Origin: Megaleporinus macrocephalus
Lineage: Eukaryota > Chordata > Actinopteri > Characiformes > Anostomidae
NCBI GenBank assembly: GCA_021613375.1
Contig: CM038727.1
Location: 428,176-492,175 of the forward strand
Direction of reading: 5' to 3'
DNA: 64,000 nt
This document shows positions 35,805 through 47,561 of this stretch, piece by piece. Under the pieces are notes generated by a model. That model did no database searches. It was not told the DNA's origin and was given only the letters and a program-made list of their open reading frames with translations. How positions within the stretch are numbered: the stretch's first letter is position 1; each line of letters opens with the position of its first letter. Position numbers and translations under genes: made by a program.

Positions 35805-37635
35805 ACAGAGATCAGAGACACAATACCTGAGACACCCAGACACAATATCACAGCACAGAGATCAGAGACACGATACCTGACAAACCAGACACAACATCAC
35901 AGAACAGAGATTAGAGACACGGTACCTGAGACACTAGACACAACACCACAGCACAGAGATCAGAGACACGATACCTGAGACACTAGACACAACACCACAG
36001 CACAGAGATCAGAGACACAATACCTGAGACACCCAGACACAATATCACAGCACAGAGATCAGAGACACGATACCTGAGACACCCAGACACAACACCACAG
36101 AACAGAGATTAGAGACATGGTACATGAGACACTAGACACAACACCACAGCACAGAGATCAGAGACACGATACCTGAGACACTAGACACAACACCACAGCA
36201 CAGAGATCAGAGACACAACACCTGAGACACCCAGACACAATATCACAGCACAGAGATCAGAGACACGGTACCTGAGACACCAGACACAACATCACAGCAC
36301 GGAGATCAGAGAAATGATACCTGAGACACCCAGACACAACACCACAGAACAGAGATTAGAGACATGGTACATGAGACACTAGACACAACACCACAGCACA
36401 GAGATCAGAGACACGATACCTGAGACACTAGACACAACACCACAGCACAGAGATCAGAGACACAACACCTGAGACACCCAGACACAATATCACAGCACAG
36501 AGATCAGAGACACGATACCTGAGACACCAGACACAACATCACAGCACAGAGATCAGAGACACAATACCTGAGACACCAGACACAACATCACAGCACAGAG
36601 ACCAGAGACACGATACCTGAGACACCAGACACAAGATCACAGCACAGAGATCAGAGACACGGTACCTGAGACACCAGACACAACATCACAGCACAGAGAT
36701 CAGAGACATGATACCTGAGACACCAGACACAACATCACAGCACAGAGATCAGAGAAACGGTGCCTGAGACACCAGACACAGCATCACAGCACAGAGACCA
36801 GAGACACGATACCTGAGACACCAGACACAAGATCACAGCACAGAGATCAGAGACACGGTACCTGAGACACCAGACACAACATCACAGCACAGAGATCAGA
36901 GACACAATACCTTAGAGACCCAGACACATCACAGCACAGAGACCAGAGACACGGTATCTGAGACACCAGACACAACATCACAGCACAGAGATCAGAGAAA
37001 CGGTGCCTGAGACACCCAGACACAACATCACAGCACAGAAATCAGAGACACCGTACCTGAGACACCAGACACAACATCACAGCACAGGGATCAGAGACAT
37101 GATACCTGAGACACCAGACACAACATCACAGCACAGAGACCAGAGACATGATACCTGAGACACCCAGACATATCACAGCACAGAGACCAGAGACACAATA
37201 CCTGAGACACCAGACACATCACAGCACAGAGACCAGAGACACGGTATCTGAGACACCAGACACAACATCACAGCACAGAGACCAGAGACATGATACCTGA
37301 GACACCCAGACACAACATCACAGCACAGAGACCAGAGACACGATACCTGAGACACCAGACACAACATCACAGCACAGAGATCAGAGACACAATACCTGAG
37401 ACACCAGACACAACATCACAGCACAGAGATCAGAGACACGATACCTGAGACACCAGACACAACATCACAGCACAGAGATCAGAGACACAATACCTGAGAC
37501 ACCAGACACAACATCACAGCACAGAGATCAGAGAAACGGTGCCTGAGACACCAGACACAACATCACAGCACAGAGACCAGAGACAAGATACCTGAGACAC
37601 CAGACACAAGATCACAGCACAGAGATCAGAGACAC
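35777..37635 (-). repeat. 50-bp minisatellite copying the exon 2 splice acceptor
   Basis: About 37 units of 49-50 bp. On the opsin strand each holds TGTCTCAGGTATCGTGTCTC, that is the acceptor CAG and the first bases of exon 2. Exon and repeat share 20 nt after the CAG, and after a 6-nt gap a further GTGCTGT. Units vary by a C in the cccaga/ccaga run and by cgatac/caatac/cggtac. Confidence 0.95.
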
Positions 37636-38228
37636 TGGTACTGATATTAGTACTGACTCTAACACTGACACTAGTACTGATATTAGTACTGACTCTAACA
37701 CTGACACTAGTACTGATATTAGTACTGACTCTAACACTGACACTAGTACTGATATTACTGAAACTAACACTGACACTAGTACTGATATTAGTACTGACAC
37801 TAACACTGACACTAGTACTGATATTAGTACTGACACTAACACTGACACTAGTACTGATATTAGTACTGACACTAACACTGACACTAGTACTGATATTAGT
37901 ACTGACTCTAACACTGACACTAGTACTGATATTAGTACTGACACTAACACTGACACTAGTACTAATATTAGTACTGACACTAACACTGACACTAGTACTG
38001 ATATTAGTACTGACTCTAACACTGACACTAGTACTGATATTAGTACTGACTCTAGTACTGACTCTAGTACTGATATTAGTACTGACTCTAGTACTGATAT
38101 TAGTACTGACTCTAGTACTGACTCTAGTACTGATATTAGTACTGATATTAGTACTGACTCTAGTACTGACTCTAGTACTGACTCTAGTACTGATATTAGT
38201 ACTGATATTAGTACTGACTCTAGTACTG
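37636..38228. repeat. Minisatellite of tagtactga-based units (about 30-36 bp)
   Basis: Higher-order mixture of actagtactgatattagta and ctgacactaacact or ctgactctaacact segments, simplifying to shorter units at the right. It directly abuts the 50-bp array. The minus-strand Val/Leu/Ser ORF is an artefact. Confidence 0.9.
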
Positions 38229-38695
38229 AATGTTGTGGAAGGCTGATGATAAAGTGAAATGAGGTAATAATCCAGACAGACGAACTCGTTCTGCTCACAT
38301 GTGGTATCTGTGGATCGGACCTGGTTCAGGACATGCGGGTCAGACGGGTTTTATATAGGTGGGTAATTCTGGCTGCCAGTGGCGACAGTGGGACGGCGGT
38401 GCCGTATCTTTGCCAGATGTGCTCACATCTGGAAGTTATCTGGAGAGACATTAGAGCTGTTCGTCTCCTGGAACCGTATGACCCGCACGCCGCAAAACCA
38501 CCACCGCCAGCAGAATCTCAGCTCCGGCTCTCCTGGACCTCCTCTGACCCGACACCGGCGCCCACCTGAGATACAGTACCACCAATCCTCACCGGCCTTA
38601 CTGGACTTCTCACACCTGCAGCTCACCATCAGGACTTCACCTCCTACAGTAAATCTGAACACACATCAGGCCCAACACTGGAGGACCTTCACACT
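38229..38695. other. Unique intronic stretch
   Basis: Overlapping ORFs on both strands (about 75-107 codons) resemble no family I know. Located inside opsin intron 1, so probably non-coding. Confidence 0.4.
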
Positions 38696-40935
38696 AGTCT
38701 AATACCAGTCTAATACTAGTCTAATACTAGTCTAATACTAGTCTAATACCAGCCTAATACCAGGCTAATACCAGCCTAATACTACTCTAATACTAGTCTA
38801 ATACCAGTCTAATACCAGCCTAATACTAGTCTAATACCAGTCTAATACCAGCTGAATACTAGTCTAATACCAGTCTAATACCAGCCTAATACTAGCATAA
38901 TACTAGTCTAATACCAGCCTAATACTAGTCTAATACTAGTCTAATACTAGTCTAATACCAGTCTAATACCAGCCTAATACTAGTCTAATACTAGTCTAAT
39001 ACTAGTCTAATACTAGTCTAATACTAGTCTAATACCAGTCTAATACCAGCCGAATACTAGTCTAATACTAGTCTAATATTAGCCTAATACTAGTCTAATA
39101 CCAGCCTAATACTAGTCTAATACTAGTCTAATACTAGTCTAATACTAGTCTAATACCAGCCTAATACTAGTCTAATACTAGTCTAATACTAGTCTAATAC
39201 TAGTCTAATACCAGCCTAATACCAGGCTAATACTAGTCTAATACTAGTCTAATACTAGTCTAATACTAGCCTAATACTAGTCTAATACCAGCCTAATACT
39301 AGTCTAATACTAGTCTAATACTAGTCTAATACTAGTCTAATACCAGCCTAATACTAGTCTAATACTAGTCTAATACCAGCCGAATACTAGTCTAATACTA
39401 GTCTAATATTAGCCTAATACTAGTCTAATACCAGCCTAATACTAGTCTAATACTAGTCTAATACTAGTCTAATACCAGCCTAATACTAGTCTAATACTAG
39501 TCTAATACTAGTCTAATACTAGTCTAATACCAGGCTAATACCAGCCTAATACTAGTCTAATACTAGTCTAATACCAGTCTAATACCAGCCTAATACTAGT
39601 CTAATACCAGTCTAATACCAGCTGAATACTAGTCTAATACCAGTCTAATACCAGCCTAATACTAGCATAATACTAGTCTAATACCAGCCTAATACTAGTC
39701 TAATACTAGTCTAATACTAGTCTAATACCAGTCTAATACCAGCCTAATACTAGTCTAATACCAGGCTAATACCAGCCTAATACTAGTCTAATACTAGTCT
39801 AATACCAGCCTAATACCAGTCTAATACCAGCCGAATACTAGTCTAATACTAGTCTAATATTAGCCTAATACTAGTCTAATACCAGCCTAATACTAGTCTA
39901 ATACTAGTCTAATACCAGTCTAATACCAGCCTAATACTAGTCTAATACTAGTCTAATACCAGTCTAATACCAGTCTAATACCAGCCTAATACTAGTCTAA
40001 TACCAGTCTAATACCAATCTAATACCAGCCTATTACTAGTCTAATACCAGCCTAATACTAGTCTAATACCAGTCTAATACCAGCCTAATACTAGTCTAAT
40101 ACCAGTCTAATACCAGCCTAATACTAGTCTAATACTAGTCTAATACCAGTCTAATACCAGCCTAATACTAGTCTAATACCAGTCTAATACCAGCCTAATA
40201 CTAGTCTAATACTAGTCTAATACCAGTCTAATACCAGCCTAATACTAGTCTAATACCAGTCTAATACCAGCCTAATACTAGTCTAGTACTAGTCTAATAC
40301 CAGTCTAATACCAGCCTAATACTAGTCTAGTACTAGTCTAATACCAGTCTAATACCAGCCTAATACTAGTCTAATACTAGTCTAATACCAGTCTAATACC
40401 AGCCTAATACTAGTCTAATACCAGTCTAATACCAGCCTAATACTAGTCTAATACTAGTCTAATACCAGTCTAATACCAGCCTAATACTAGTCTAATAGTA
40501 GTCTAATACCAGTCTAATACCAGCCTAATACTAGTCTAATACTAGTCTAATACCAGTCTAATACCAGCCTAATACTAGTCTAATACCAGTCTAATACCAG
40601 CCTAATACTAGTCTAATACCAGTCTAATACCAGTCTAATACTAGTCTAATACTAGTCTAATACCAGCCTAATACTAGTCTAATACCAGTCTAATACCAAT
40701 CTAATACCAGCCTAGTACTAGTCTAATACCAGTCTAATACCAGCCTAATACTAGTCTAATACTAGTCTAATACCAGTCTAATACCAGCCTAATACTAGTC
40801 TAATACCAGCCTAATACTAGTCTAATACTAGTCTAATACCAGTCTAATACCAGTCTAATACCAGCCTAATATTAGTCCAATACCAGTCTAATACCAATCT
40901 AATACCAGTGTAATACTAGTCTAATACTAGTCTGG
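38696..40935. repeat. 11-bp minisatellite (ctaatactagt), about 200 copies
   Basis: Units differ chiefly as ctaatactagt, ctaataccagt and ctaataccagc. Rare variants ccagctgaatac (38847 and 39617) and actagcataat recur 770 bp apart (70 units), showing block duplication. Later parts use a four- to five-unit higher-order pattern. Confidence 0.95.
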
Positions 40936-41525
40936 TAGATCTGACTCAGTCTGATCTCAGAACAGTCCGTTCACAATTTACCCACTTAATTTAAGACTAT
41001 GAGCTGTACAATTGTCCAGATACTTTTGGTGCCTCTGAATCAAATTGTACCACAGACGAAAACCGTCTGATCCCCCCGACGGTGTTTCGGGGAGGACGTT
41101 AAACTGGGTCAGACAGTCCAGCAGCTTCGCTCTGACCTCCACCGAGCGGCTCCACCGCTTCCTGTCAGAACATCACGCTCGTCCTGCTGGACCCGCAGAC
41201 CGTCAGGCCCCGAGGGGAGAACCGGGGTCCCGCTGCTCTGTCACTGTTCATTCTTCAGCCGGACTCTAATCTGACACCACGTATCAGTAACGGGTCAATA
41301 TCAGCAGTACCTTTATTATTAGATCATCAGATTTGATTATTAGATTCGATTAGTAGATTAGATACTAGATTATTAGATTAGATATTATTGATAGTCGGTG
41401 TGTTTATACATGTTTAGATTAAGATCCTATCAGAATCACAATTTATCACAAGGTGTGAGTCGTAACCACGGTGATACGTATGGTAGGAAGAAGTTGAGTG
41501 CACCGCGTGTCTGGATCTATGTGCA
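40936..41525. other. Unique intronic stretch, nothing recognised
   Basis: Includes a short AT-rich run of tattagatta motifs near 41325-41390. No exon or element recognised. Confidence 0.4.
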
Positions 41526-41529
41526 GATC

Positions 41530-42475
41530 AGACACTCACTATTACTCAATACATAATCAATATTACTCGAAGCATACTCACTATTACTCACTAAGTACTC
41601 ACTATTACTCACTACATACTCTCTATTACGCACAAATACTCACTAAATACTCAATATTACTCACTACGCACTCACTATTACTCACTACGTACTCACTATT
41701 ACTCACTAAATACTCACTATTACTCACTAAATACTCAATAATACTCACTATGTACTCACTATCACTCACTATGCACATACTATTACTCACTACGTACTCA
41801 CTATTGCTCACTAAATACTCACTATTACTCACTAAATACTCAATAATACTCACTATGTACTCACTATTACTCACTACGTGCTCACTATGCACATACTATT
41901 ATTCACTACGTACTCACTATTACTCACTATGCACGCACTATTACTCACTACATACTATTACTCGCTGCATACTCACTATTACTCGCTACGTACTCACTAT
42001 TACTCACTACGTACTCACTATTACTCACTATGCACACACCATTACTCACTACGTGCTCACTATTACTCGCAACATACTCACAATTACACGCTACATACAC
42101 GCTATTACTCGCTAAGTACTCACTATTACTCACTGCGTACTCACTATTACTCAATACGCACACACAATTACTCACTATGTACTCACTATTACTCACTACG
42201 CACGCACTATTACTCACTGCGTACTCACTATTACTCACTATGCATGCACTATTACTCACTACATACTCACTATTACTCGCTGCATACTCACTATTACTCA
42301 CTACACACTCACTATTACTCACTACGCACGCACTATTACTCCCTTCATACTCACTATTATTCACTATGCACACCCTATTACTCACTACGCACTCACTATT
42401 ACTCGCTGCATACTCACTGTTACTCACTACGTACTCACTATTACTCACTATTACACTATTACACATTACGTACTC
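41530..42475. repeat. 21-bp minisatellite (cactattactcactacgtac type)
   Basis: About 45 degenerate units; 21 bp equals seven codons, so several frames stay open (THYYSLR-like on plus, SNSEYVV-like on minus). Regarded as repeat artefact. Confidence 0.9.
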
Positions 42476-42477
42476 AC

Positions 42478-42990
42478 TACGTAGTCTCTCTGTCTCTGAG
42501 CTGAGCTGAGGTCAGTGCTGTGATGTATTTAATTTGAGGACTAAACTCTTGTAACAGGATCTCAGAGTGAGCGCGCTCGGTACGGAGATATGAACACATT
42601 AATAATTAAGCTGTGAGGGAACTCCTCCAGGAGCGCAGAGGAGCAGAGAGGAGCGCCTCCTGAGTCTGTGTACGTCCAGCTGCCCTCTCGTTTAGCTCTC
42701 TGCTCCGTTAGACTGAGACGAGGCTCTGAGCTGGGAGTAACTCCTCCTCTCTGAGGCTCACCGGTCAGAGAGTAGAGTCCACTGAAGGTAAATCAGTGAA
42801 ACAGCTGAAGAGCCTCCTCAGAACAAAGTGATTAGTCTCGTTAGTGAGGGTCTCTCTGCGTCACTGTAAGACCTACAGTATGTAAAGACCACCACTTCAG
42901 TCAACACGCCTCTTAGTAATCACCACCTTAACAACCACACTGTCTCGATTAGACAGACAGCTGCTTCTCCAGACGCAGGGGAAACAAGAC
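42478..42990. other. Unique intronic stretch
   Basis: GC-moderate, no exon recognised. Confidence 0.35.
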
Positions 42991-42995
42991 TGTGC

Positions 42996-43058
<63 letters not shown>
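42996..43058. repeat. (ATT)n microsatellite
   Basis: About 21 uninterrupted trinucleotides. Confidence 0.95.
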
Positions 43059-43084
43059 TGTGCTGCAGTCAATATCAGCAGAAC

Positions 43085-43190
43085 CGTTCTTGGTATGTAC
43101 ACGTTCTCCATCAATCAAATTTTTCAAACATGTAGATGTGTTTTGTGGTTCTGTATAAAACACTGTGTTTACTCCAGTAACTCATCAGTA
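43085..43190. repeat. Dispersed repeat fragment related to 44150-44190
   Basis: The segment ttgtggttctgtataaaaca followed by ctgtgtttact resembles ttgtggttctatacagaaat and ctgtgtttact at about 44157-44190. Both lie near an acgttc(t/c)ccatca motif. Probably pieces of a short non-autonomous element; family unknown. Confidence 0.4.
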
Positions 43191-43359
43191 CATTCTTAAA
43201 GGAACAGTTCTCCGAGGGTTCTCCAGTAAAGATACAAACATCAACACTTAATAAACCACCTGCATATTTAAATGTAGACTGACAGTAGAACAGTTACTAT
43301 ATCCAGAGAGGAACTTTTTATTTACTCACTAAACACATTATTATTAATATATTATATAT

Positions 43360-43540
43360 ATATTAATCAGTATTCATAGAGTAGTGCTTTTACACTTTAT
43401 TATTAAATATTAATCAGTATTAATAGAGTAAGTAGTGCTTTTACACTTTATTATTAAATATTAATCAGTATTAATAGAGTAAGTAGTGCTTTTACACTTT
43501 ATTATTAAATATTAATCAGTATTAATAGAGTAAGTAGTGT
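43360..43540. repeat. 51-bp tandem repeat, about 3.5 copies
   Basis: Units contain taatcagtattaatagagta and agtgcttttacactttatta with a 51-bp period. Confidence 0.85.
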
Positions 43541-43586
43541 TTTTCATACGTCAGTGTGTTTATTTAACTCTTTCCAAGCTTCTCCT

Positions 43587-43825
43587 AAACAACCCAGTAT
43601 TATTATCAGTTCTGATCTAATACCTGCTTTGACTGCTCAGTACTTCATTAAGATAAATCAAGAACTGAACACATTCATACAATGTCTGGGGCGTCCAGGA
43701 GAAATCTGGAACCTAACTTTGTTCTTCAAACTGGATCAAGATCTGATCTACTTCTCTCACAATAACATATTCATTTTACTTTGTATTGTATGTCTGATTA
43801 TTTACACCTGTTCTAATCAGATCTG
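43587..43825 (+). repeat. 239-bp dispersed repeat, copy 1
   Basis: Matches 50531-50769 with two mismatches by eye. Contains a short ORF fragment but no recognised protein domain. Looser similarity extends a few tens of bases on both sides. Confidence 0.9.
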
Positions 43826-43844
43826 CTGTTCTTACTGGTGATCA

Positions 43845-44798
43845 GACACTTTTACAGCTCAGGAGACTTTTGGACTTTCTGTTTAGTGAAGACAGTTCTT
43901 CAGTAAAGATGATGGTTCTACACAGAAAGGAACCACTTGCATGGTGAAACGGTTCTGCAGACTGATGGAGAACATATATATATATATATACACTGTAACA
44001 TTATGGTTCTCAGTAAAATCTCTATAGAACCATGAAGGTTGTGCTATAGATTGTGTCTATTATTTTTATTATTATTATTATTAATAATAATAATATAATT
44101 ATTTTATTGTTAATGTAACATTCTAAATTAATCTGAAGAACCACTGTAAGCTCTGTTTGTGGTTCTATACAGAAATACTGTGTTTACTAAAAACCAGAAC
44201 AGTTCACACTATAGGAATCACCGGTTCTCTCTGAAAGTAGGTTCTCATACATCTATATATGGAACCTTCCCCTCACAGGGTGAAGCTTGTAGCGCTAACA
44301 GAAACCTTCAGTATGAACACGTTCCCCATCAGCCTGAGGAGCCATCTCACAAAGAGACTAACAAACGTACGGAGTGTTCCACACAGAACCACTGACTTCA
44401 CTAAAGAACCACTAAACAACCAGCTACCTCATCCGAGCTTCAAGGTCACCTGAACAGGAACGAGTTATGAGAGGTTACAGCCCCGCTTCATCTGCTCAGC
44501 CTGGTCACCACCACACGGAGCTCCTACTGAACCTCCACTCCGCCGGAGGGAGAGAGTTCTCCTCCACAGCACGCGGGAGCTGACCATTCACACTTCAGCT
44601 TCAGACCACGAACCTGAACATCGCTGCGCAGAGAAACCTCACCGCGTCCTCCTGTTCAAGGAGCCGCACCGAAACACCGGAACCGGGCTGCGCCGTTTAA
44701 GGTGGACCGGTTCTATCGGAACTCGAAGCTGGCGAGTAAGAACTTCGGACTCGGTGCTCAGGTGTGCAGGTGTGCAGGTAGAGATCACGCTCACTCAC
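43845..44798. other. Intronic stretch with AT microsatellite and palindrome
   Basis: Holds (AT)n at about 43976-43991 and a ttattattattaataataat palindrome near 44070. Other parts repeat ggttct and gaacc motifs reminiscent of short fish MITEs. No exon. Confidence 0.4.
44793..44798 (-). promoter_or_regulatory. Opsin exon 1 splice donor
   Basis: Minus strand reads TTCCTGG then GTGAGTGAGC, a consensus donor in phase 1. Confidence 0.85.
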
Positions 44799-45186
44799 CC
44801 AGGAAGGAGTTGACGAATCCGTACCACACGCAGCCCGCGCCGCCGATCAGCCACCGTCCGCGCGTGCTGGCGGCGAAGCTGAACGGAGTCCCGAGCACGC
44901 ACACCAGCAGGTCGCTCACGGAGATGCTGACGAGGAGGCAGTTGATAGGCGAGCGCAGGAGCCGGTAGCGGCAGAAGAGCACGAGCACGAGCGCGTTGTT
45001 CACGAAGCCGAAGGTGCCGATGAAGCCGAGACACACGGCGACCACCAGGTGCCCGGTGGGACTGAGGGTGTTGGGGGGCGCCGCGGGACCCCCGAGCCGT
45101 CCGCTGCTACCGTCACCCCCGCCACCGCCGCCGCCACCGACGGCGGAGCAGCTCGCGCAGCTCAGGCTCACGTTGGACACGAGCAT
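44799..45186 (-). CDS. tmtops: TMT-type non-visual opsin, exon 1
   Basis: 388 nt coding for residues 1-129 plus one base of a split Gly codon. The start ATG (45186-45184) opens MLVSNVSLSC with an N-glycosylation site at N5. A Gly-rich tract at 17-24 is encoded by GGC/GGT-type repeats. TM1 spans about 46-70 with N64 (the TM1 Asn conserved in class A receptors), TM2 about 81-104 with D92, and TM3 begins near C119, the disulfide partner of C196. Y122 occupies the site of rhodopsin E113, as expected for opsins that use the loop-2 Glu as counterion. GTPFSFAAS and GRWLIG are typical of TMT opsins. No TATA box is obvious upstream. A 239-bp direct repeat flanks the exon on both sides at a distance. 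Confidence 0.9.
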
Positions 45187-45550
45187 CGCCGCCGGAACAA
45201 AGTTCTTTACTAACTTTTAGAGCGCGCGCTCGATTTTCCAGCTAAGTTACAGCCACTCTGAGCAGGAAGTCAGCGTCAACATCCGGTCAGTGTCCAGCTG
45301 ACCCTCAGATCTGCTCCCGGACTGTCACTCCGTGAAGCTGATCAGGACACCAGTGGGGAGACAGTGGGACGCGGACTGGAAGCTGTGGTTTGGTCACTGC
45401 TCCACCGTGTGGCGGCTGCAGTGACTCACACGCGCCTCGACCTGAAGCCTTTTATCGCCCCCCGCCCCCCCCCCTTACCTGACGTCTCCAGAGGAGCTAA
45501 TCCCCCCAAACTACCTGTACACTGACCTTTAACACCTGCAGGAGAGTCCC
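45187..45550. other. Opsin 5' flank
   Basis: GC-rich next to the start codon with gagcgcgcgctcg, then mixed sequence. It probably holds the 5' UTR and promoter, but no element can be assigned. Confidence 0.4.
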
Positions 45551-45554
45551 AGCA

Positions 45555-46025
45555 CGCCACTGACCATACAGGACCTCCACTCACTGTCCACTGTATCAGC
45601 TCCACTGACCATACAGGACCTCCACTCACTGTCCACTGTATCTGCTCCACTGACCATACAGGACCTCCACTCACTGTCCACTGTATCAGCTCCACTGACC
45701 ATACAGGACCTCCACTCACTGTCCACTGTATCAGCTCCACTGACCATACAGGACCTCCACTCACTGTCCACTGTATCAGCTCCACTGACCATACAGGACC
45801 TACACTCACTGTCCACTGTATCAGCTCCACTGACCATACAGGACCTCCACTCACTGTCCACTGTATCAGCTCCACTGACCATACAGGACCTAAACTCACT
45901 GTCCACTGTATCAGCTCCACTGACCATACAGGACCTCCACTCACTGTCCACTGTATCAGCTCCACTGACCATACAGGACCTCCACTCACTGTCCACTGTA
46001 TCAGCTCCACTGACCATACAGGACC
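45555..46025. repeat. 45-bp minisatellite, about 10 copies
   Basis: Very homogeneous units containing ccatacaggacctccactca and ctgtccactgtatcagctcc. The 15-codon period leaves two minus frames open; these ORFs are artefacts. It adjoins a MITE-like end and may be an expansion of part of that element. Confidence 0.95.
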
Positions 46026-46185
46026 ACCACAGAGCAGATACTATTAGGGAGGTGGGTCATTCTCAGCACTGCAGTGACACTGACGTGGTGGTGGTGTGTT
46101 AGTTAGTGTGTGTTGTGCTGGTGTGAGTGGATCAGACACAGCAGTGCTGCTGCTGGAGTGTTTAAACACCTCAGTGGTCAGTGGG
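46026..46185. mobile_element. End of a non-autonomous DNA transposon (MITE-like)
   Basis: The run ggtgggtcattctcagcact, then gcagtgacactgacgtggtg, then gagtggatcagacacagcag resembles, from memory, the long terminal inverted repeat of a DNA element common in teleost genomes. Only one end is seen. Superfamily not assigned. Confidence 0.5.
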
Positions 46186-46189
46186 TTTC

Positions 46190-46755
46190 TGGGTTTCTGG
46201 GTGCTTTAAAGAATTTAGTGAGGGTCGTGTGATGCGAGTTGCTGCTTTAACTCGATTTCAGTCTGAAGGTTGATGGTGATGTCCAGTCTTCTGAATCTTG
46301 GTCAGAGGTTGTGGTGATTTACGTTGCTGACCTTGAGCAGATATTCATCAGTTACTTTATTTAAATCTCCTCTCCAGATAAACTGCCTCGCTCTCCGTCC
46401 GGGACCGGAGGAGGAATTTCAGGGCCACCAGCTGATAAAACATTACGCAGACTTCCTGTTCGTGTCATCATCAATCAAACCAGCGCTGAAAACCATTCAG
46501 TACTCCTGAACTCGGAGAAGAGTCAGAGCCGCCGCTGGAGGAGCTGTTACTGCACCGCCTCCATCCTTCATCCACTGACTCGCTGACTCGCCGTCCACAG
46601 CGGTGCAATGGTCTGGTGTGCTCGTTTGGACAGAAGCAATGATGGAAACCGTCCAGCAGCGAGCAGCAGAACCCACGAGGCACGAGGAACGCAAAGTTAG
46701 AGGAATTTAGATTGTCATGGAAGTCACACTTAAACCACTGGCCGAAGACTTGTTT
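46190..46755. other. Unique stretch, no gene recognised
   Basis: Short ORFs on both strands at 46324-46694 overlap one another and match nothing I recognise. Confidence 0.35.
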
Positions 46756-46756
46756 T

Positions 46757-47171
46757 AAAGTTTTAGAGTTTTAGAGGTTTAGAGTTTTAGAGTTTTAGAG
46801 TTTTAGAGTTTTAGAGGTTTAGAGTTTTAGAGTTTTAGAGTTTTAGAGGTTTAGAGTTTTAGAGGTTTAGAGTTTTAGAGTTTTAGAGTTTTAGAGTTTT
46901 AGAGGTTTAGAGTTTTAGAGGTTTCGAGGTTTAGAGGTTTAGAGTTTTAGAGTTTTAGAGTTTTAGAGGTGTAGAGTTTTAGAGGTTTAGAGTTTTAGAG
47001 GTTTAGAGTTTTAGAGTTTTAGAGTTTTAGAGTTATAGAGGTTTAGAGTTTTAGAGGTTTAGAGTTTTAGAGGTTTAGAGTTTTAGAGTTTTAGAGTTAT
47101 AGAGGTTTAGAGTTTTAGAGGTTTAGAGTTTTAGAGGTTTAGAGTTTTAGAGTTTTAGAGGTTTAGAGTTT
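46757..47171. repeat. 8-bp repeat (gttttaga / ggtttaga)
   Basis: About 52 octamers, the two variants interleaved irregularly. Not the vertebrate telomere hexamer. Confidence 0.9.
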
Positions 47172-47261
47172 AATAAAACTGACCGCTGGGTGGACAGTCG
47201 TGGAAATCTGGGCGGTTTAGTTACTCCAAATCAGGCTGAGCTGAACCATGCAGTCCAATCA

Positions 47262-47455
47262 CAGCCTGGAAACATCATCCTCAATATCAGAGCCCACCAC
47301 CCCGATATCAGAGCCCATCATCCTCAATATTATAGCCCACCACCCTCAATATTATAGCCCACCACCCCCAATATCAGAGCCCACTACCCTCAATATTAGA
47401 GCCCACTGCCCCGATATCATAGCCCACCACCCTCAATATCAGAGCCCACCAGCCC
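47262..47455. repeat. Short tandem array, about 21-23 bp
   Basis: About eight degenerate units of atatcagagcccaccaccc or atattatagcccaccaccc. Confidence 0.8.
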
Positions 47456-47561
47456 AGAGCTCAGTACCAGTAGTTGTGTATGTGTGTAATTAATGTATCT
47501 GAGATTTCTAGTAAAAGTAGGTTGAAATTAAAACGTCTGGCTCCGTCAGCCCCTCTACTCT

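Larger units (their letters stand above)
35777..44798 (-). other. Opsin intron 1 (9,022 bp), mostly tandem repeats
   Basis: Bounded by GTGAGT at 44798-44793 and CAG at 35779-35777. It contains arrays of 50, about 36, 11, 21 and 51 bp, a TTA microsatellite and a 239-bp dispersed repeat. No other exon was seen in it. Confidence 0.8.

Noticed and set aside
35777..37635. CRISPR-like array of regularly spaced repeats
   Set aside because: Units are contiguous with no unique spacers, and the context is a eukaryotic intron.
38333..38702. Possible small exon or gene in opsin intron 1
   Set aside because: Three overlapping ORFs on both strands, no recognised domain, no convincing splice sites.
46757..47171. 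Interstitial telomere sequence
   Set aside because: The unit is an octamer, gttttaga or ggtttaga, and not TTAGGG.
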